A DNA stretch of 64,000 bases from an uncultured Erythrobacter sp. (GCA_947499095.1 CANMMR010000005.1:210298-274297), one strand, 5' to 3'; numbered from the stretch's first letter, positions 45,157 to 54,194 are shown. The notes: generated by a model not told the origin, from the sequence alone. A program made the numbers and translations.

Positions 45157-47331
45157 ATGGTCGAGATTTTCACGGTCGGCGGCGGCGAGTACATCGTCAA
45201 CGTCCTCAACGCCGTTGCCGCCTGGACCGGTGCGGGCGGCTACAAGAGCCTCATTCAGGTCGCACTGGTGATGGGCATGGTGCTCGCGGTCATCGTGGTC
45301 GCGTTCAACCAGGACTGGCGCGCCTGGCTCAACTGGTTCCTCGGCGCGACGCTCATCTACATGTGCCTGATGGTGCCGCGCATGGACGTCCATGTGACCG
45401 ACCGGGTCAATCCCAGCCTTGCACCGGCAACGGTGGCCAATGTCCCGCTCGGGCTTGCCCTGATGGCAAGCTTCACCAGCCAGGCGGGGGACTATCTGAC
45501 CCGCTCGGCCGAGCTGGTCTTCGGCCTGCCGGACGACCTCAACTACTCCAAGAACGGCATGATCTATGGCGCGCGGCTGCTTGAATCGACGCGGAGCTTG
45601 CGCATTTCCGATCCGGAGTTTGCCGCAAACTTCGACGAGCATGTCCGGCAATGCGTGTTCTACGATCTGCTGCTCGGCCGCTACTCGATGAAGGAGCTGT
45701 CCGAGAGCGATGACATCTGGGCCACGATCGCACCGGGGAGCGCGGCGCGCGCGCAGAAATTCCTGACCCGGCAGGCCGACGACAGCGTGACGGCCTCGAT
45801 CATCACCTGCCGTGAAGCCTACACCGCGCTGTCGGGTCAGTGGGCGAGCCTCATTGACGATATGACGCTTGTTGCGGGGCGTCAGCTCTATCCGCGCCAG
45901 ACCGAAGCGCTCGCCAAGGCCAAGCTCATGGCCGACCTCCCGATTGCCTATCAGTATCTCACCGGCATCTCGCGCAGCGCGAGCGACATCTTCCGCCAGG
46001 TGCTGACGATCAATGCCATGAACCAGGCTATGCACGGCTTTGCCGGGGCGAGCGGCACGGGCAGTATCGACGTCTTCGCGCAGACCCGGGCAGATATTCA
46101 GACCGAGCGGACCTATTCCTCGATCGCGCACAACGCGATGAAATGGGTCCCGATCCTCAATGTCGTGCTGACAGTGGTGTTCTACGCGCTGTTCCCTGTC
46201 CTGTTCCCGCTGTTCCTGATGCCGCGGACCGGACCCATTGCATTGAGAGGCTACGTCACCGGCTTCTTCTACCTTGCGGCGTGGGGACCGCTCTTCGTCA
46301 TCCTGCACATGATCCTGATGTTCAAAGGCGCGGGCGATGTCGCCGCCGCTGGCGGCAGCACGGGCCTCAGCCTCGCGACCTTTGCCGGCATGAGCGACGT
46401 CAACAGCGATATCGGCATCCTGGCGGGCTATCTTGTCGCCTCGATCCCGTTCCTTGCCGGCGGGGTGGCACGTGGTGCGCTGGCGATTTCGGGCCAGGCA
46501 ACGAGTTATCTCAACCCAAGTCAGAACGCGGCCGAGGAAGCCTCGCGCGAAGCGAGCACCGGCAACGTCTCGCTCGGCAACTCGAACATCGACAATTCGA
46601 CAGTGTTTTCCCGCCAGTTTGCGCAGGGCAATCTGGCACCCAACATCGCCTATGGCGCGGCCCAGACGCGTGGTTTCAGCGATAGCGGCACGCAGACTAC
46701 CAGCTTCCCCGATGGCGAGTTCGCTGCTGTCCCGAATTCAAGCTATCCGTTCACACCGACGCTGGGGCAGGACTTCACCGGACGCCTCGGAACGATGGCT
46801 AGCCAGAGCCGAACGCAGAGCGAGACCTATGCCAACCTCGCCCAGCAATCGACGAGCTCTGCGCTCACCCGGTTCAGCGAGATCCGCAACGCCTACAGCC
46901 AGGGTCAGAGCTCCGACACAGTCAGCGGCGTCGGCACGAACGACAGCATCGGTACGGCATTCAGCGAAGTCGACAATGCCTCAAGAACGCTCCAGCAGCA
47001 GTTTGGCCTGTCCCGGCGCGCGTCTGACGACATCACGGTTTCATGGTTTCTCAACGGCGATGCTTCTTTAGGTCTCAAGGGAGAAAGAGGCCCTGGCACT
47101 GCTCAACTTGGCGTCAGGGGAGGCCGAAATCAGAGCTGGACGGACAGCGATATCGGGATCGCCTCGGAAGACCGCGGCAGGATCATGGGAACGCTGCGCC
47201 AGCTTTCCGACAGTCGCAACTGGTCGAACACGCGTGAAGGTTTCTTGCGCGAGACGAGCTCGAGCTCGGTATCGCAGGTATCGACCAGCTCGTCGGGTCT
47301 CAGCCGATCGCTGACCGAAGCCGAGAGCTAG
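45157..47331 (+). CDS. traG: Conjugal transfer protein TraG, C-terminally truncated
   Basis: This product of 724 residues is shorter than usual TraG (about 900 or more). The N-terminal part is normal, with several membrane spans (LIQVALVMGMVLAVIVVAF, VPILNVVLTVVFYALFPVLF, GPLFVILHMILMFKGAGDVAAAG). The C-terminal soluble part begins (SFPDGEFAAVP...SVSQVSTSSSGLSRSLTEAES) and stops abruptly at a TAG. Immediately after it an antisense helicase remnant begins. It is therefore cut by a deletion, and mating stabilisation/entry-exclusion functions are probably lost. Confidence 0.85.
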   Translation: MVEIFTVGGGEYIVNVLNAVAAWTGAGGYKSLIQVALVMGMVLAVIVVAFNQDWRAWLNWFLGATLIYMCLMVPRMDVHVTDRVNPSLAPATVANVPLGLALMASFTSQAGDYLTRSAELVFGLPDDLNYSKNGMIYGARLLESTRSLRISDPEFAANFDEHVRQCVFYDLLLGRYSMKELSESDDIWATIAPGSAARAQKFLTRQADDSVTASIITCREAYTALSGQWASLIDDMTLVAGRQLYPRQTEALAKAKLMADLPIAYQYLTGISRSASDIFRQVLTINAMNQAMHGFAGASGTGSIDVFAQTRADIQTERTYSSIAHNAMKWVPILNVVLTVVFYALFPVLFPLFLMPRTGPIALRGYVTGFFYLAAWGPLFVILHMILMFKGAGDVAAAGGSTGLSLATFAGMSDVNSDIGILAGYLVASIPFLAGGVARGALAISGQATSYLNPSQNAAEEASREASTGNVSLGNSNIDNSTVFSRQFAQGNLAPNIAYGAAQTRGFSDSGTQTTSFPDGEFAAVPNSSYPFTPTLGQDFTGRLGTMASQSRTQSETYANLAQQSTSSALTRFSEIRNAYSQGQSSDTVSGVGTNDSIGTAFSEVDNASRTLQQQFGLSRRASDDITVSWFLNGDASLGLKGERGPGTAQLGVRGGRNQSWTDSDIGIASEDRGRIMGTLRQLSDSRNWSNTREGFLRETSSSSVSQVSTSSSGLSRSLTEAES

Positions 47332-47339
47332 AGGCCGAG

Positions 47340-49662
47340 GGTGCCTCGACACTTCGAGCGAGACGAGGCGGGTTTCTGCTCCGATCACGGGGTCGGTGCG
47401 CAGGAGTTCATCTGCAAGGACCGTGAAGTGATCGACCCTCACGGTTTCCAGGCCCTGGTCGAGCGTTCCGGCTTCACGCGCAGCTTCGATCCGCGCTTCC
47501 ACCAGCCCGAGATATTCGTCGAATATGGCGTTCTGGAGCGCGATCGGCAGCGCGAGAATGCGGTTGAGCCAGCGCTGGATCGTGGGGAGATTGTCGGTCA
47601 GCCCGCCATCTGGGTTTTCAAGCCGGAGGCCGGTGCGCTCGACGAAGTTGGCGAAAGTCGTCGCTTCGAGCTTGCCGTCATAGAGCAGCTGGAACCAGCG
47701 GCTGAGCGCGTCGCGCGCGTAATCGCTTTCGAGATTGTCGGCCGGATCGAACAGGTTCTGTCCGCCGGTCTGGCGCTGGCCGCGCGTCAGCGCGCCCAAT
47801 GCATCGAGCCTTCGCGCAATGGTCGATATGAACCGGCGCTCGCCCTTCACGTCGGTGGTTACCGGCCGGAAGAGCGGGGCCGAGGCCTGGTTGGTGCGGT
47901 TGGTACGACCAAGACCCTGGATGGCGTTGTCGGCGCGCCAGCCCGGCTCGAGCAGGAAATGGACCCTGCGCTGCTGGTTCCGACAGCCGAGGTTGGCATG
48001 GTAGGAGCGCCCCGTGCCGCCCGCATCCGAGAAGACCAGGATGCGCTTCGTTCCTTCCATGAAGCTTTGGGCTTCGGCGACATTGGCACTGGGGCTTCGC
48101 CGTTCGAGGCGCTGCTGACCATCGCGGCCCAGGACAAGCCTGCGGGTCCGACCCGTGACTTCGGCCACGGCGTCGGTTCCGAAGTGCTCGATAATCGCGT
48201 CGAGCGCGGCAGCGATGGGCGGCAGTGCGCAGAGCTGCTCGATCAGCGCATCGCGCGCGGCAATGGCGCGCTGGCAGAAAACGGGATTGCCCTCTTCGTC
48301 GCTCATCGCCTCGGAGCGAAGATTGCCATCCTCGTCGGCGAAGACCTGCATCAGGCGCACCGGGAAGCTCTTGGAAAGGTAGTCGATGATATATTCACGC
48401 GGGGACAGATCGATATCGAGCGCTTCGCGTTCTTCCACGGTAAGGTCGGCGAGGCGTCGGTCGAGCATGGCCTCGGCGGTCGAGACCAGCTGCACGACAA
48501 CCGAATGGTCTTCGCCAAGCGCTGCTTCCATCGCGGGGATCAGGCTCGGCAATTTCATCGAAAGTAGGAGCTGGGCAAAGAAGCGCTGCTTGGTGCCTTC
48601 GAAGATCGATAGCGCGGCCGCTTTGGCGTTGCGATTGAGCGTGTCGCCGCTGTCCTCGTCGACCACGCGGGTTGCTTCGAGCGCGGCTTCGAGGTTGCGG
48701 TGAATGATAGCCCAGGCCTCGGCATAGGCATCGTAGATCCGCACCTGTGCTTCGGTCAGGCTATGTTCGAGGATTTCGTACTCGACCCCGGCGAAGGACA
48801 GCGCGCGTGCAAGGTATAGTCCCTGCGCCTTGAGGTCGCGGGCGACGAGCTCCATCGCCGCGACGCCGCCGGCGCGGATCTCGGTCATGAATGCTTCGTG
48901 GGTCGGGAATGCGGTCTCGGGTCCCCACAGGCCAAGCCGGGAGGTGTAGCCAAGGTTGGCGATATCCGAAGCGCCAGTGGCAGACGCATAGAGCACGCGG
49001 GCGCGCGGCAGATGGTTCTGCAGCCTGAGGCCCGCCATCCCTTGTTCGGAGCCCTTGACCTTGCCGCGGGTCGACGAGCCCCCGATCGCATTGGCCATGG
49101 CGTGGGCTTCGTCGAAAGCGATCACGCCGTCGAAATCCTCGCCCGCCCAGGCAAGGATCTGGTCGAGGCGCGTGTCCTCGGCGCGTCCCGAGCGCAGCGT
49201 CGGGTAGGTGACGAAGAGAATGCCTTCGGACATCGTGACAGGGTGGCCGAGTTTCCAGCGCGAGAGTGGCTGGATGTCGAGCGGGAGCCCGCCAAGCGCT
49301 TCCCAGTCGCGGCGTGCATCTTCTAGCAGCGCCTCGTTCTTGGTGATCCACACTTGCCGGCGTTCGCCTGCAAGTCAACGGTCCATGATGACCGCGGCGA
49401 TCTGCCGTCCCTTGCCCGCTCCGGTCCCGTCGCCAAGGAAGAAGCCCTGTCGGTATGCGTGTCCATCTTCGGACAGTTCCAGCGCGGTCCCTTCCTGGCT
49501 GACCTTGAAGCGACCCGGAAGATCGCGAGCAAATGCCTGGGCGGCGTAGACCAGTGTCTCGCATTGCGCTTCGGACAAGAGACCATCGGCCTGCCAATTT
49601 GCGGGAAGGCGCGGGTTGTCCTTGGGCTTGAGAGCGCGGAGGCGAGTATCTGTCAGCGGCAT
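47340..49662 (-). pseudogene. Strawberry-notch-type helicase remnant, headed by an integrase N-terminus
   Basis: The frame starts MPLTDTRLRALKPKDNP, the first residues of a P4-type tyrosine integrase. It then passes straight into a strawberry-notch NTPase: LPANWQADGLLSEAQ, Walker A FFLGDGTGAGKGRQ near residue 76, FDEAHAMANA as Walker B, and QGLGRTNRTNQ. After IMDR there is an in-frame TGA (49377-49375). Continuing the same frame gives LAGERRQVWITKNEALLEDA, so a Trp TGG was probably lost. The C-terminus (LEVSRHPRP) breaks off into antisense traG near 47340. Broken at both ends and inside, it is a pseudogene. Confidence 0.85.
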
Positions 49663-50081
49663 GCGGGGGCCTTTTCATCTGGGCCTTTGCGAAACGGCCT
49701 CAAAAGGCCCACAAAAGTGTCTGGAACCCCCGAGAACAAGCGGGACGATCCGGAACGATCCAAGGGCCAAATCCCTAGGATTTCTGCGGGTTTTATAGAT
49801 TATTTGGGAGAACGTGAGAAGAACAAATGGTGCCCAGAAAAGGACAAAGATGGGCACTCAAATCATTGGAGAATTTCCACTGACTTGCCCTAATCGGTTC
49901 TGCTTCGCGCTTCATTTTCGGTCATTCGCTCAATCGCCCGCGACTCCCGAAATGCGGTCATAGCGGTCGGACTTCGGTGACGTCCGCTTTCAGGAGGTTC
50001 CGAGCGGCGCCGTGATTTCCGAAATGGGGTGAATAGCTGCCGGTTTTATCTGGTGCGCTCGAACCTTGCTGCGCGGCCGTT
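49663..50081. other. Integrase promoter region and island boundary
   Basis: About 420 bases hold no gene. They include the upstream region of the former integrase gene with a GAAC-N7-GAAC box (49810-49824), an inverted repeat GTGCCC/GGGCAC (49832-49856), and the segment at 49689-49716 that resembles 11283-11310. The rest, towards merR, has no recognisable signal. Confidence 0.5.
49810..49824 (-). promoter_or_regulatory. SOS (LexA) box upstream of the integrase-derived start
   Basis: GAAC, seven bases (GTGAGAA), GAAC: a third exact match to the alphaproteobacterial LexA box. It lies 147 bases before the start codon at 49662, consistent with control of the former integrase gene. Confidence 0.6.
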
Positions 50082-50471
50082 TCAGTCGTTACCGGTTAAA
50101 CTCTCTACCACCGGACATTGATCATGATTCCTCGTGCCGCACTGTTCGACCAATGTGGCGAGAGCAATTTCCATCCGTTTGAGATCTGCTAGCTTGGTGC
50201 GAACATTTGATAGGTGCTGTTCGGCGATCGATTGCACTCGATCGCAATTCTTCTGCGGTCGGGGCGCAAGATCGAGCAGTGCTTGCACCTCTTCAAGCGA
50301 AAAGCCGAGTTCTCGTGCGCGCCGGATGAAACGGAGGCGCTCTATATCCGACGGACCATAATCGCGGTAAGCACCCTTGCGCGGGGGCGGCTCAATCACG
50401 CCGATCCGTTCGTAATAGCGGATCGTCTCGATGTTGCATCCGGTTTGCTTCGACACTTCACCGATTTTCAC
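50082..50471 (-). CDS. merR: MerR-family transcriptional regulator
   Basis: This 129-residue regulator begins with KIGEVSKQTGCNIETIRYYERIG, the MerR helix-turn-helix. A dimer coiled coil follows, with cysteines at NCDRVQ and CGTRNHDQCPVVESL; the CxnC arrangement fits Hg(II) or another soft metal. The start is GTG 50471 after AAGGGG. It is divergent from merT, and the operator lies between them. Confidence 0.88.
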   Translation of the reverse strand: MKIGEVSKQTGCNIETIRYYERIGVIEPPPRKGAYRDYGPSDIERLRFIRRARELGFSLEEVQALLDLAPRPQKNCDRVQSIAEQHLSNVRTKLADLKRMEIALATLVEQCGTRNHDQCPVVESLTGND

Positions 50472-50481
50472 ACAAAACCCC

Positions 50482-50512
50482 TTGAGTCTGTAGTTGCTAC
50501 AGACAGTAGATA
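50482..50512 (+). promoter_or_regulatory. MerR-type promoter and operator of the mer-like operon
   Basis: TTGAGT (-35, 50482-50487) and TAGATA (-10, 50507-50512) are 19 bases apart, the overlong spacing that MerR activators correct. The spacer holds the perfect dyad GTCTGTAG-TTG-CTACAGAC (50486-50504). It fires towards merT, 35 bases downstream, and divergent from merR. Confidence 0.8.
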
Positions 50513-50546
50513 CGGCTGCGACTCGGATTCTGCAAAAGGACAATCA

Positions 50547-50894
50547 ATGCGCAGCCTTGGAACTTGGTGGAACGGATTAGCTACGGGCGGCGGCCTCTTT
50601 GCAGCATTCGGTGCTGCTGCTTGCTGTGCGCTTCCTTTGGCACTGGCGTCGGTAGGCGTGGGTTCGGCTTGGCTTGGCAGTGTTTCACCGGTCGTAGCGC
50701 CCTATCGGTCACCGCTTCTTATCCTCGCATCGGTTCTGCTTTTCGCGGCAACCCTCCGACTACTTTGGCAATTTCACACCGCCCGAACGTGCCCGGCTGA
50801 TGGGAGTTGTGGCTCACCAACCTATCGGGTTTTGACCGCCGTAGGGATCGCTATCGGTGCGGTATTGCTAATTGGAGCTTTCTTTTATGGCTGA
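50547..50894 (+). CDS. merT: Mercuric transport protein MerT
   Basis: This 115-residue inner-membrane protein has three membrane segments (LATGGGLFAAFGAAACCALPLALASVG, SPLLILASVLLFAATLRLLW, VLTAVGIAIGAVLLIGAFF). A vicinal Cys pair lies in the first span (AAACCALP, near residues 25-26). A second Cys pair (TCPADGSC) is in the loop before the third span. It moves Hg(II) into the cytoplasm. AAAAGGA precedes ATG 50547. Its end overlaps the next gene. Confidence 0.88.
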   Translation: MRSLGTWWNGLATGGGLFAAFGAAACCALPLALASVGVGSAWLGSVSPVVAPYRSPLLILASVLLFAATLRLLWQFHTARTCPADGSCGSPTYRVLTAVGIAIGAVLLIGAFFYG

Positions 50895-51099
50895 ACTGAT
50901 TTTGATTTCTCGCCTGCGTTGCCCTGAGTGCGGGCACGAGAAGGAAGAGGAAATGCCGACCAACGCCTGCATGTTTTTCTATAATTGCTCGGGCTGCGGC
51001 GTACGCCTTCAGCCGCTTCACGGCGATTGCTGCGTGTTCTGTTCATACGGCACGGTCCCCTGCCCACCGATCCAAGAGGGAAATTGCTGTAGTGGCTGA
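50887..51099 (+). CDS. GDCCVxC domain protein
   Basis: This 70-residue cytoplasmic protein has many cysteines: RCPECGHEKEEEMPTNACMFFYNCSGCG, then the eponymous GDCCVFCSYG, and GNCCSG at the end. The family is named from that motif and is often met near mercury or arsenic genes. It probably binds Hg(II) or another soft metal and hands it on. It overlaps both merT and the flavin oxidoreductase gene. Confidence 0.88.
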   Translation: MAELILISRLRCPECGHEKEEEMPTNACMFFYNCSGCGVRLQPLHGDCCVFCSYGTVPCPPIQEGNCCSG

Positions 51100-52423
51100 G
51101 AAGTTTGACTTCATCGCAATCGGTTCCGGAACGGCTGCGCAGGTCGCTGTCCATCGCATGGCCGAGGAGGGGAAGCGATGCGCGGTTATCGATTATCGTC
51201 CCTATGGGGGCACGTGCGCCCTTCGCGGGTGCGACCCCAAAAAGATGATGGTTAGCGGCGAGGAGGCGCTCGCAGCTTTCAGGCGAATGGAAGGGAACGG
51301 TATCCATGGGTCGGCTTCAATAGACTGGAACGAACTACAGGCCTTCAAGCGCAGCTTCACCGATCCCGTCCCAGAAAAGCAACAGGCGCAATACGAACGC
51401 AAGGGCGTTGCAACGTTCCACGGCAGGGCGCGCTTCGCTGGCCCCGATCGGATCAAAGTGGAGGGTAACGACCTGCGGTTCTCCCACGCACTGATCGCAA
51501 CCGGAGCGACCCCTCGACCGCTTGGGATCAAAGGTGAGGAATTGTTGACCCACAGCGACGCCTTTCTCGAACTGGATACACTTCCTGATCAGATCGTGTT
51601 CGTCGGCGGTGGTTATATTGCGGCGGAATTTGCCCATCTCGCTGCACGCGCCGGAGCCAAAGTCACGATCCTCCAACGTGGCCGTCTATTGAAGGCATTC
51701 GACCCTGACATCGTCGGATGGCTGATGCCGAGTTTTGATGATCTAGGAATTGAGATTGTGGACGCGGAAGTCAGCGGCGTGACGGACAATGGCTCGGGTC
51801 TCACGGTGCACGCTGGCGACCGCACGATCGAGACAGAACTCGCAGTGCATGCAGCAGGCAGAGTGCCCGCAATCGGCGAACTCGACCTGGAGGCGGGTGA
51901 AGTAGCTCGGGGTAAATCCGGTTTGTTGCTTACCCCGCAGCTCCGCAGCCAAAGCAATGACAAAGTGTTCGCCGCTGGGGACGCTGCCGCCAATGGGCCG
52001 CCTCTGACACCTGTTTCCAGTCACGATGCAAAGGTCGTGGTGGAGAATATACTCGAAGATAGCGGTCGAAAACCAAATTACCGGGGCGTGCCGAGCGTAC
52101 TCTTCACCGAACCGCCCGCAGCGAGGGTCGGGGCGCTGGAACGCGAAGCGCGCGAAGCCGGTTTGGATTTCGAGGTGAACGCTGGATCACACCCAAGCTG
52201 GTTTTCGGCGCGGCGTCTGAACGAGGAGATTTATGGACACAAGGTTCTGATCGAGAAAGGCTCGGACCGCATTCTGGGTGCACACCTCGTCGGCCCCGAC
52301 GCTGACGAACTTATCAATATTTTCAGTCTCGCCATCCGGCATGGGCTGACTGCAAACGATATTCAATCGACGATGTTCGCTTACCCGACAGCAGCGTCTG
52401 ACGCAGGATACATGATCGGTTGA
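51092..52423 (+). CDS. FAD/NAD(P)-dependent oxidoreductase of the mer-like operon
   Basis: This 443-residue pyridine-nucleotide disulfide oxidoreductase starts at GTG, overlapping the previous stop. The FAD site is IAIGSGTAAQVAVHRMA. The redox centre reads GGTCALRGCDPKKMM (Cys pair four residues apart as in MerA, but ALRG replaces VNVG). The NAD(P) site is VFVGGGYIAAEFAHLAARAG. The C-terminus (AYPTAASDAGYMIG) lacks the Cys-Cys pair that MerA uses to receive Hg(II), and there is no N-terminal HMA domain. It may reduce Hg(II) by another route, or another substrate. Confidence 0.85.
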   Translation: MAEKFDFIAIGSGTAAQVAVHRMAEEGKRCAVIDYRPYGGTCALRGCDPKKMMVSGEEALAAFRRMEGNGIHGSASIDWNELQAFKRSFTDPVPEKQQAQYERKGVATFHGRARFAGPDRIKVEGNDLRFSHALIATGATPRPLGIKGEELLTHSDAFLELDTLPDQIVFVGGGYIAAEFAHLAARAGAKVTILQRGRLLKAFDPDIVGWLMPSFDDLGIEIVDAEVSGVTDNGSGLTVHAGDRTIETELAVHAAGRVPAIGELDLEAGEVARGKSGLLLTPQLRSQSNDKVFAAGDAAANGPPLTPVSSHDAKVVVENILEDSGRKPNYRGVPSVLFTEPPAARVGALEREAREAGLDFEVNAGSHPSWFSARRLNEEIYGHKVLIEKGSDRILGAHLVGPDADELINIFSLAIRHGLTANDIQSTMFAYPTAASDAGYMIG

Positions 52424-52722
52424 CGTGCGGCGACTTCACCCAGTCGCCTGAAACTCCCTAACGGATGCTGCAGATACCCATTGCTTTTCGCTAAATGATC
52501 GACCGCATCGAAGAAGCAACAAAGGTCGGCATGCGTCTGCTTTGGCGTCGCTAGCGGTCCGTCTGCTTCCAAGCCATTTGATGTATTTAGCGGACGTTCC
52601 AGCTGTGCAGGCTTTATACAAACTGACAGGCAGTGTTTGGCTCTCAGAAGCTAACCGCCTCACTCACAGAATGATAAAAGCTTTCGGGCAACGAGCGGCG
52701 GGAGGTTCCGACGACTATGGAT
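52424..52722. other. Gap after the mer-like operon
   Basis: About 300 bases have no supported gene. Two overlapping minus-strand frames together give a peptide (AKYIKWLG and DLCCFFDAVDHLAKSNGYLQHPLGSFRRLGEV) that would join through a frameshift. This suggests a decayed gene, but no family was recognised. Confidence 0.4.
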
Positions 52723-53070
52723 TTACTCCACGATTGCGCATGCGGTATCCGGCTCAGCGAGGACCCATTTTCCATCTGACATCGTCAGATCTGCACTGTA
52801 ACGACGATACTCATCGTCTCCGAAGGCAAAGTCGCACGTGAAGTCCGGGTCGCCAAAGCCCTTAGATTTACAAAGCCCCTTGTTGGCCGGTTCCGCTTCG
52901 GGACACGCTTCCGCCCAGGCGGCGGCGAGCTCCTCACGCTGCGGTGGCGGAATGGTCGGAGTTAATGGCTCTGCCGTTGCCTGCGTTTCTGGAACTTCTT
53001 CAGGAGTGGTTTCATCCTGAGAACTGCAGGCAGCAACAGCCAAGGCACACACCACGATTGCAAATCGCAT
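52723..53070 (-). CDS. Small putative lipoprotein
   Basis: This 115-residue protein has a lipobox VAAC at residues 12-15 (IVVCALAVAACSSQ) and a Thr/Pro/Glu-rich linker. A C-terminal domain (WAEACPEAEPANKGLCKSKGFGDPDFTCDFAFGDDEYRRY) has four cysteines that could form two disulfides. ATG 53070 has GAAGGAAT upstream. The function is unknown. Confidence 0.78.
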   Translation of the reverse strand: MRFAIVVCALAVAACSSQDETTPEEVPETQATAEPLTPTIPPPQREELAAAWAEACPEAEPANKGLCKSKGFGDPDFTCDFAFGDDEYRRYSADLTMSDGKWVLAEPDTACAIVE

Positions 53071-53320
53071 GATCAAGATTCCTTCGGGTCAGTCAGACAT
53101 CAACCAGACCGCTAATTGGCAGCTCGTTGGTTCCGTTACAGGCACGACGAATTCGCCCGCTCTAGGTTCCAGCTAAAGCATCTCCCGCATTGGCCAAGAT
53201 GCTTACGATCGCTGCTGCTCGACGCATCTATTCAAGATGTCCTGAGCAAATTACCGCTGCCACAAACGACCAGCGCAGCGACATTGCTGCCCGCGCCTCA
53301 TTGTGCGACATCGTGTCCGG

Positions 53321-53644
53321 ATGACCTATATTATCTACGTCGGTGCGGCCTTGGCCGAGATCGCCGGTTGCTTCGCATTCTGGGCGTGGCTTCGGCTTGA
53401 CCGGTCCCCGCTCTGGCTCTTGCCCGGCATCGTCGCACTGTGCATCTTCGCATGGTTGCTGACCCTGATCGAGGCTGAGCACGCAGGCCGAACCTATGCC
53501 GCTTACGGCGGAATATACATTCTCTCGGCGCTCGGGTGGCTCTGGCTCGCCGAGGGAGTAAAGCCTGATCGATGGGATCTCACGGGCGCACTGATTTGCC
53601 TCTTAGGCGCATCAATTATCCTGTGGGGGCCTAGGCCTGCCTAA
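53321..53644 (+). CDS. YnfA family (UPF0060) small membrane protein
   Basis: This 107-residue protein with four membrane segments matches the YnfA family: [64 protein letters not shown] and [19 protein letters not shown]. The family is related to small multidrug-resistance efflux proteins, but transport by most members is unproven. ATG 53321 is chosen by family N-terminus. Confidence 0.9.
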   Translation: MTYIIYVGAALAEIAGCFAFWAWLRLDRSPLWLLPGIVALCIFAWLLTLIEAEHAGRTYAAYGGIYILSALGWLWLAEGVKPDRWDLTGALICLLGASIILWGPRPA

Positions 53645-53696
53645 CACTATATGAGAGACCTAAAGTGTTCGAGCAGGCGCATCGGGAAGCTGGTTT

Positions 53697-54068
53697 ATGA
53701 CTGAGGTCCAATCATCCGGCGCGGCCGCATTTCTCGCCGAGGAATATCGGCTTGCCAATGCGGCGGCGAAAGCTGGCGAAACTGATCTAGCCTGGCACCA
53801 TCTTGAGCGAGCCCATATCGTTGCGCAAACTCGGACGTGGCCACATTGCCAGTCTCACTTGCGCATGTTGGGTTTTGCGTTTGAATTGCGCGATTTCCGG
53901 GAAGCCTTTGGGCAAATTTTTCGGCTAGCTCTCGCACCTATTGGCAATATCACAGGCAGGCTTCCGCGCGGAAATACCGGGCGCTCCAATGTCAGCGCTT
54001 TTGCCGCGATGGACATTCCTTCCGATCTTCAAGCGCTCGTCCAATCCGACCGAGGTGGCCGGCGGTGA
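53697..54068 (+). CDS. DUF3703 domain-containing protein
   Basis: This 123-residue protein has the DUF3703 core: EYRLANAAAKAGETDLAWHHLERAHIVAQTRTWPHCQSHLRML, then REAFGQIFRLALAPIGNITGRLPRGNTGRSNVSAFAAM. The domain is found in heavy-metal islands, often next to czc genes, as here. The conserved His residues may bind metal. Its precise function is unknown. Confidence 0.85.
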   Translation: MTEVQSSGAAAFLAEEYRLANAAAKAGETDLAWHHLERAHIVAQTRTWPHCQSHLRMLGFAFELRDFREAFGQIFRLALAPIGNITGRLPRGNTGRSNVSAFAAMDIPSDLQALVQSDRGGRR

Positions 54069-54194
54069 CGAAGCGGCGCCTGTTAGGCTGCGCAAACTTC
54101 CAACTACCCGTGGCAGCACTGATTTGCTGACCGTAAGACGATGTTTTGGAGTTCATGCTTTCGAATTTCGTGCTTGCCTGCTATCGGCCCGCCT

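Noticed and set aside
47341..48567. Plus-strand open frame after traG
   Set aside because: It is antisense to the helicase remnant; no domain or start context.
51092..52423. Calling the flavin oxidoreductase MerA
   Set aside because: It lacks the C-terminal Cys pair and has a changed redox motif, so a more general name is safer.
52542..52841. Plus-strand open frame after the mer-like operon
   Set aside because: Half of it is antisense to the lipoprotein gene; no ribosome-binding site and no recognisable pattern.
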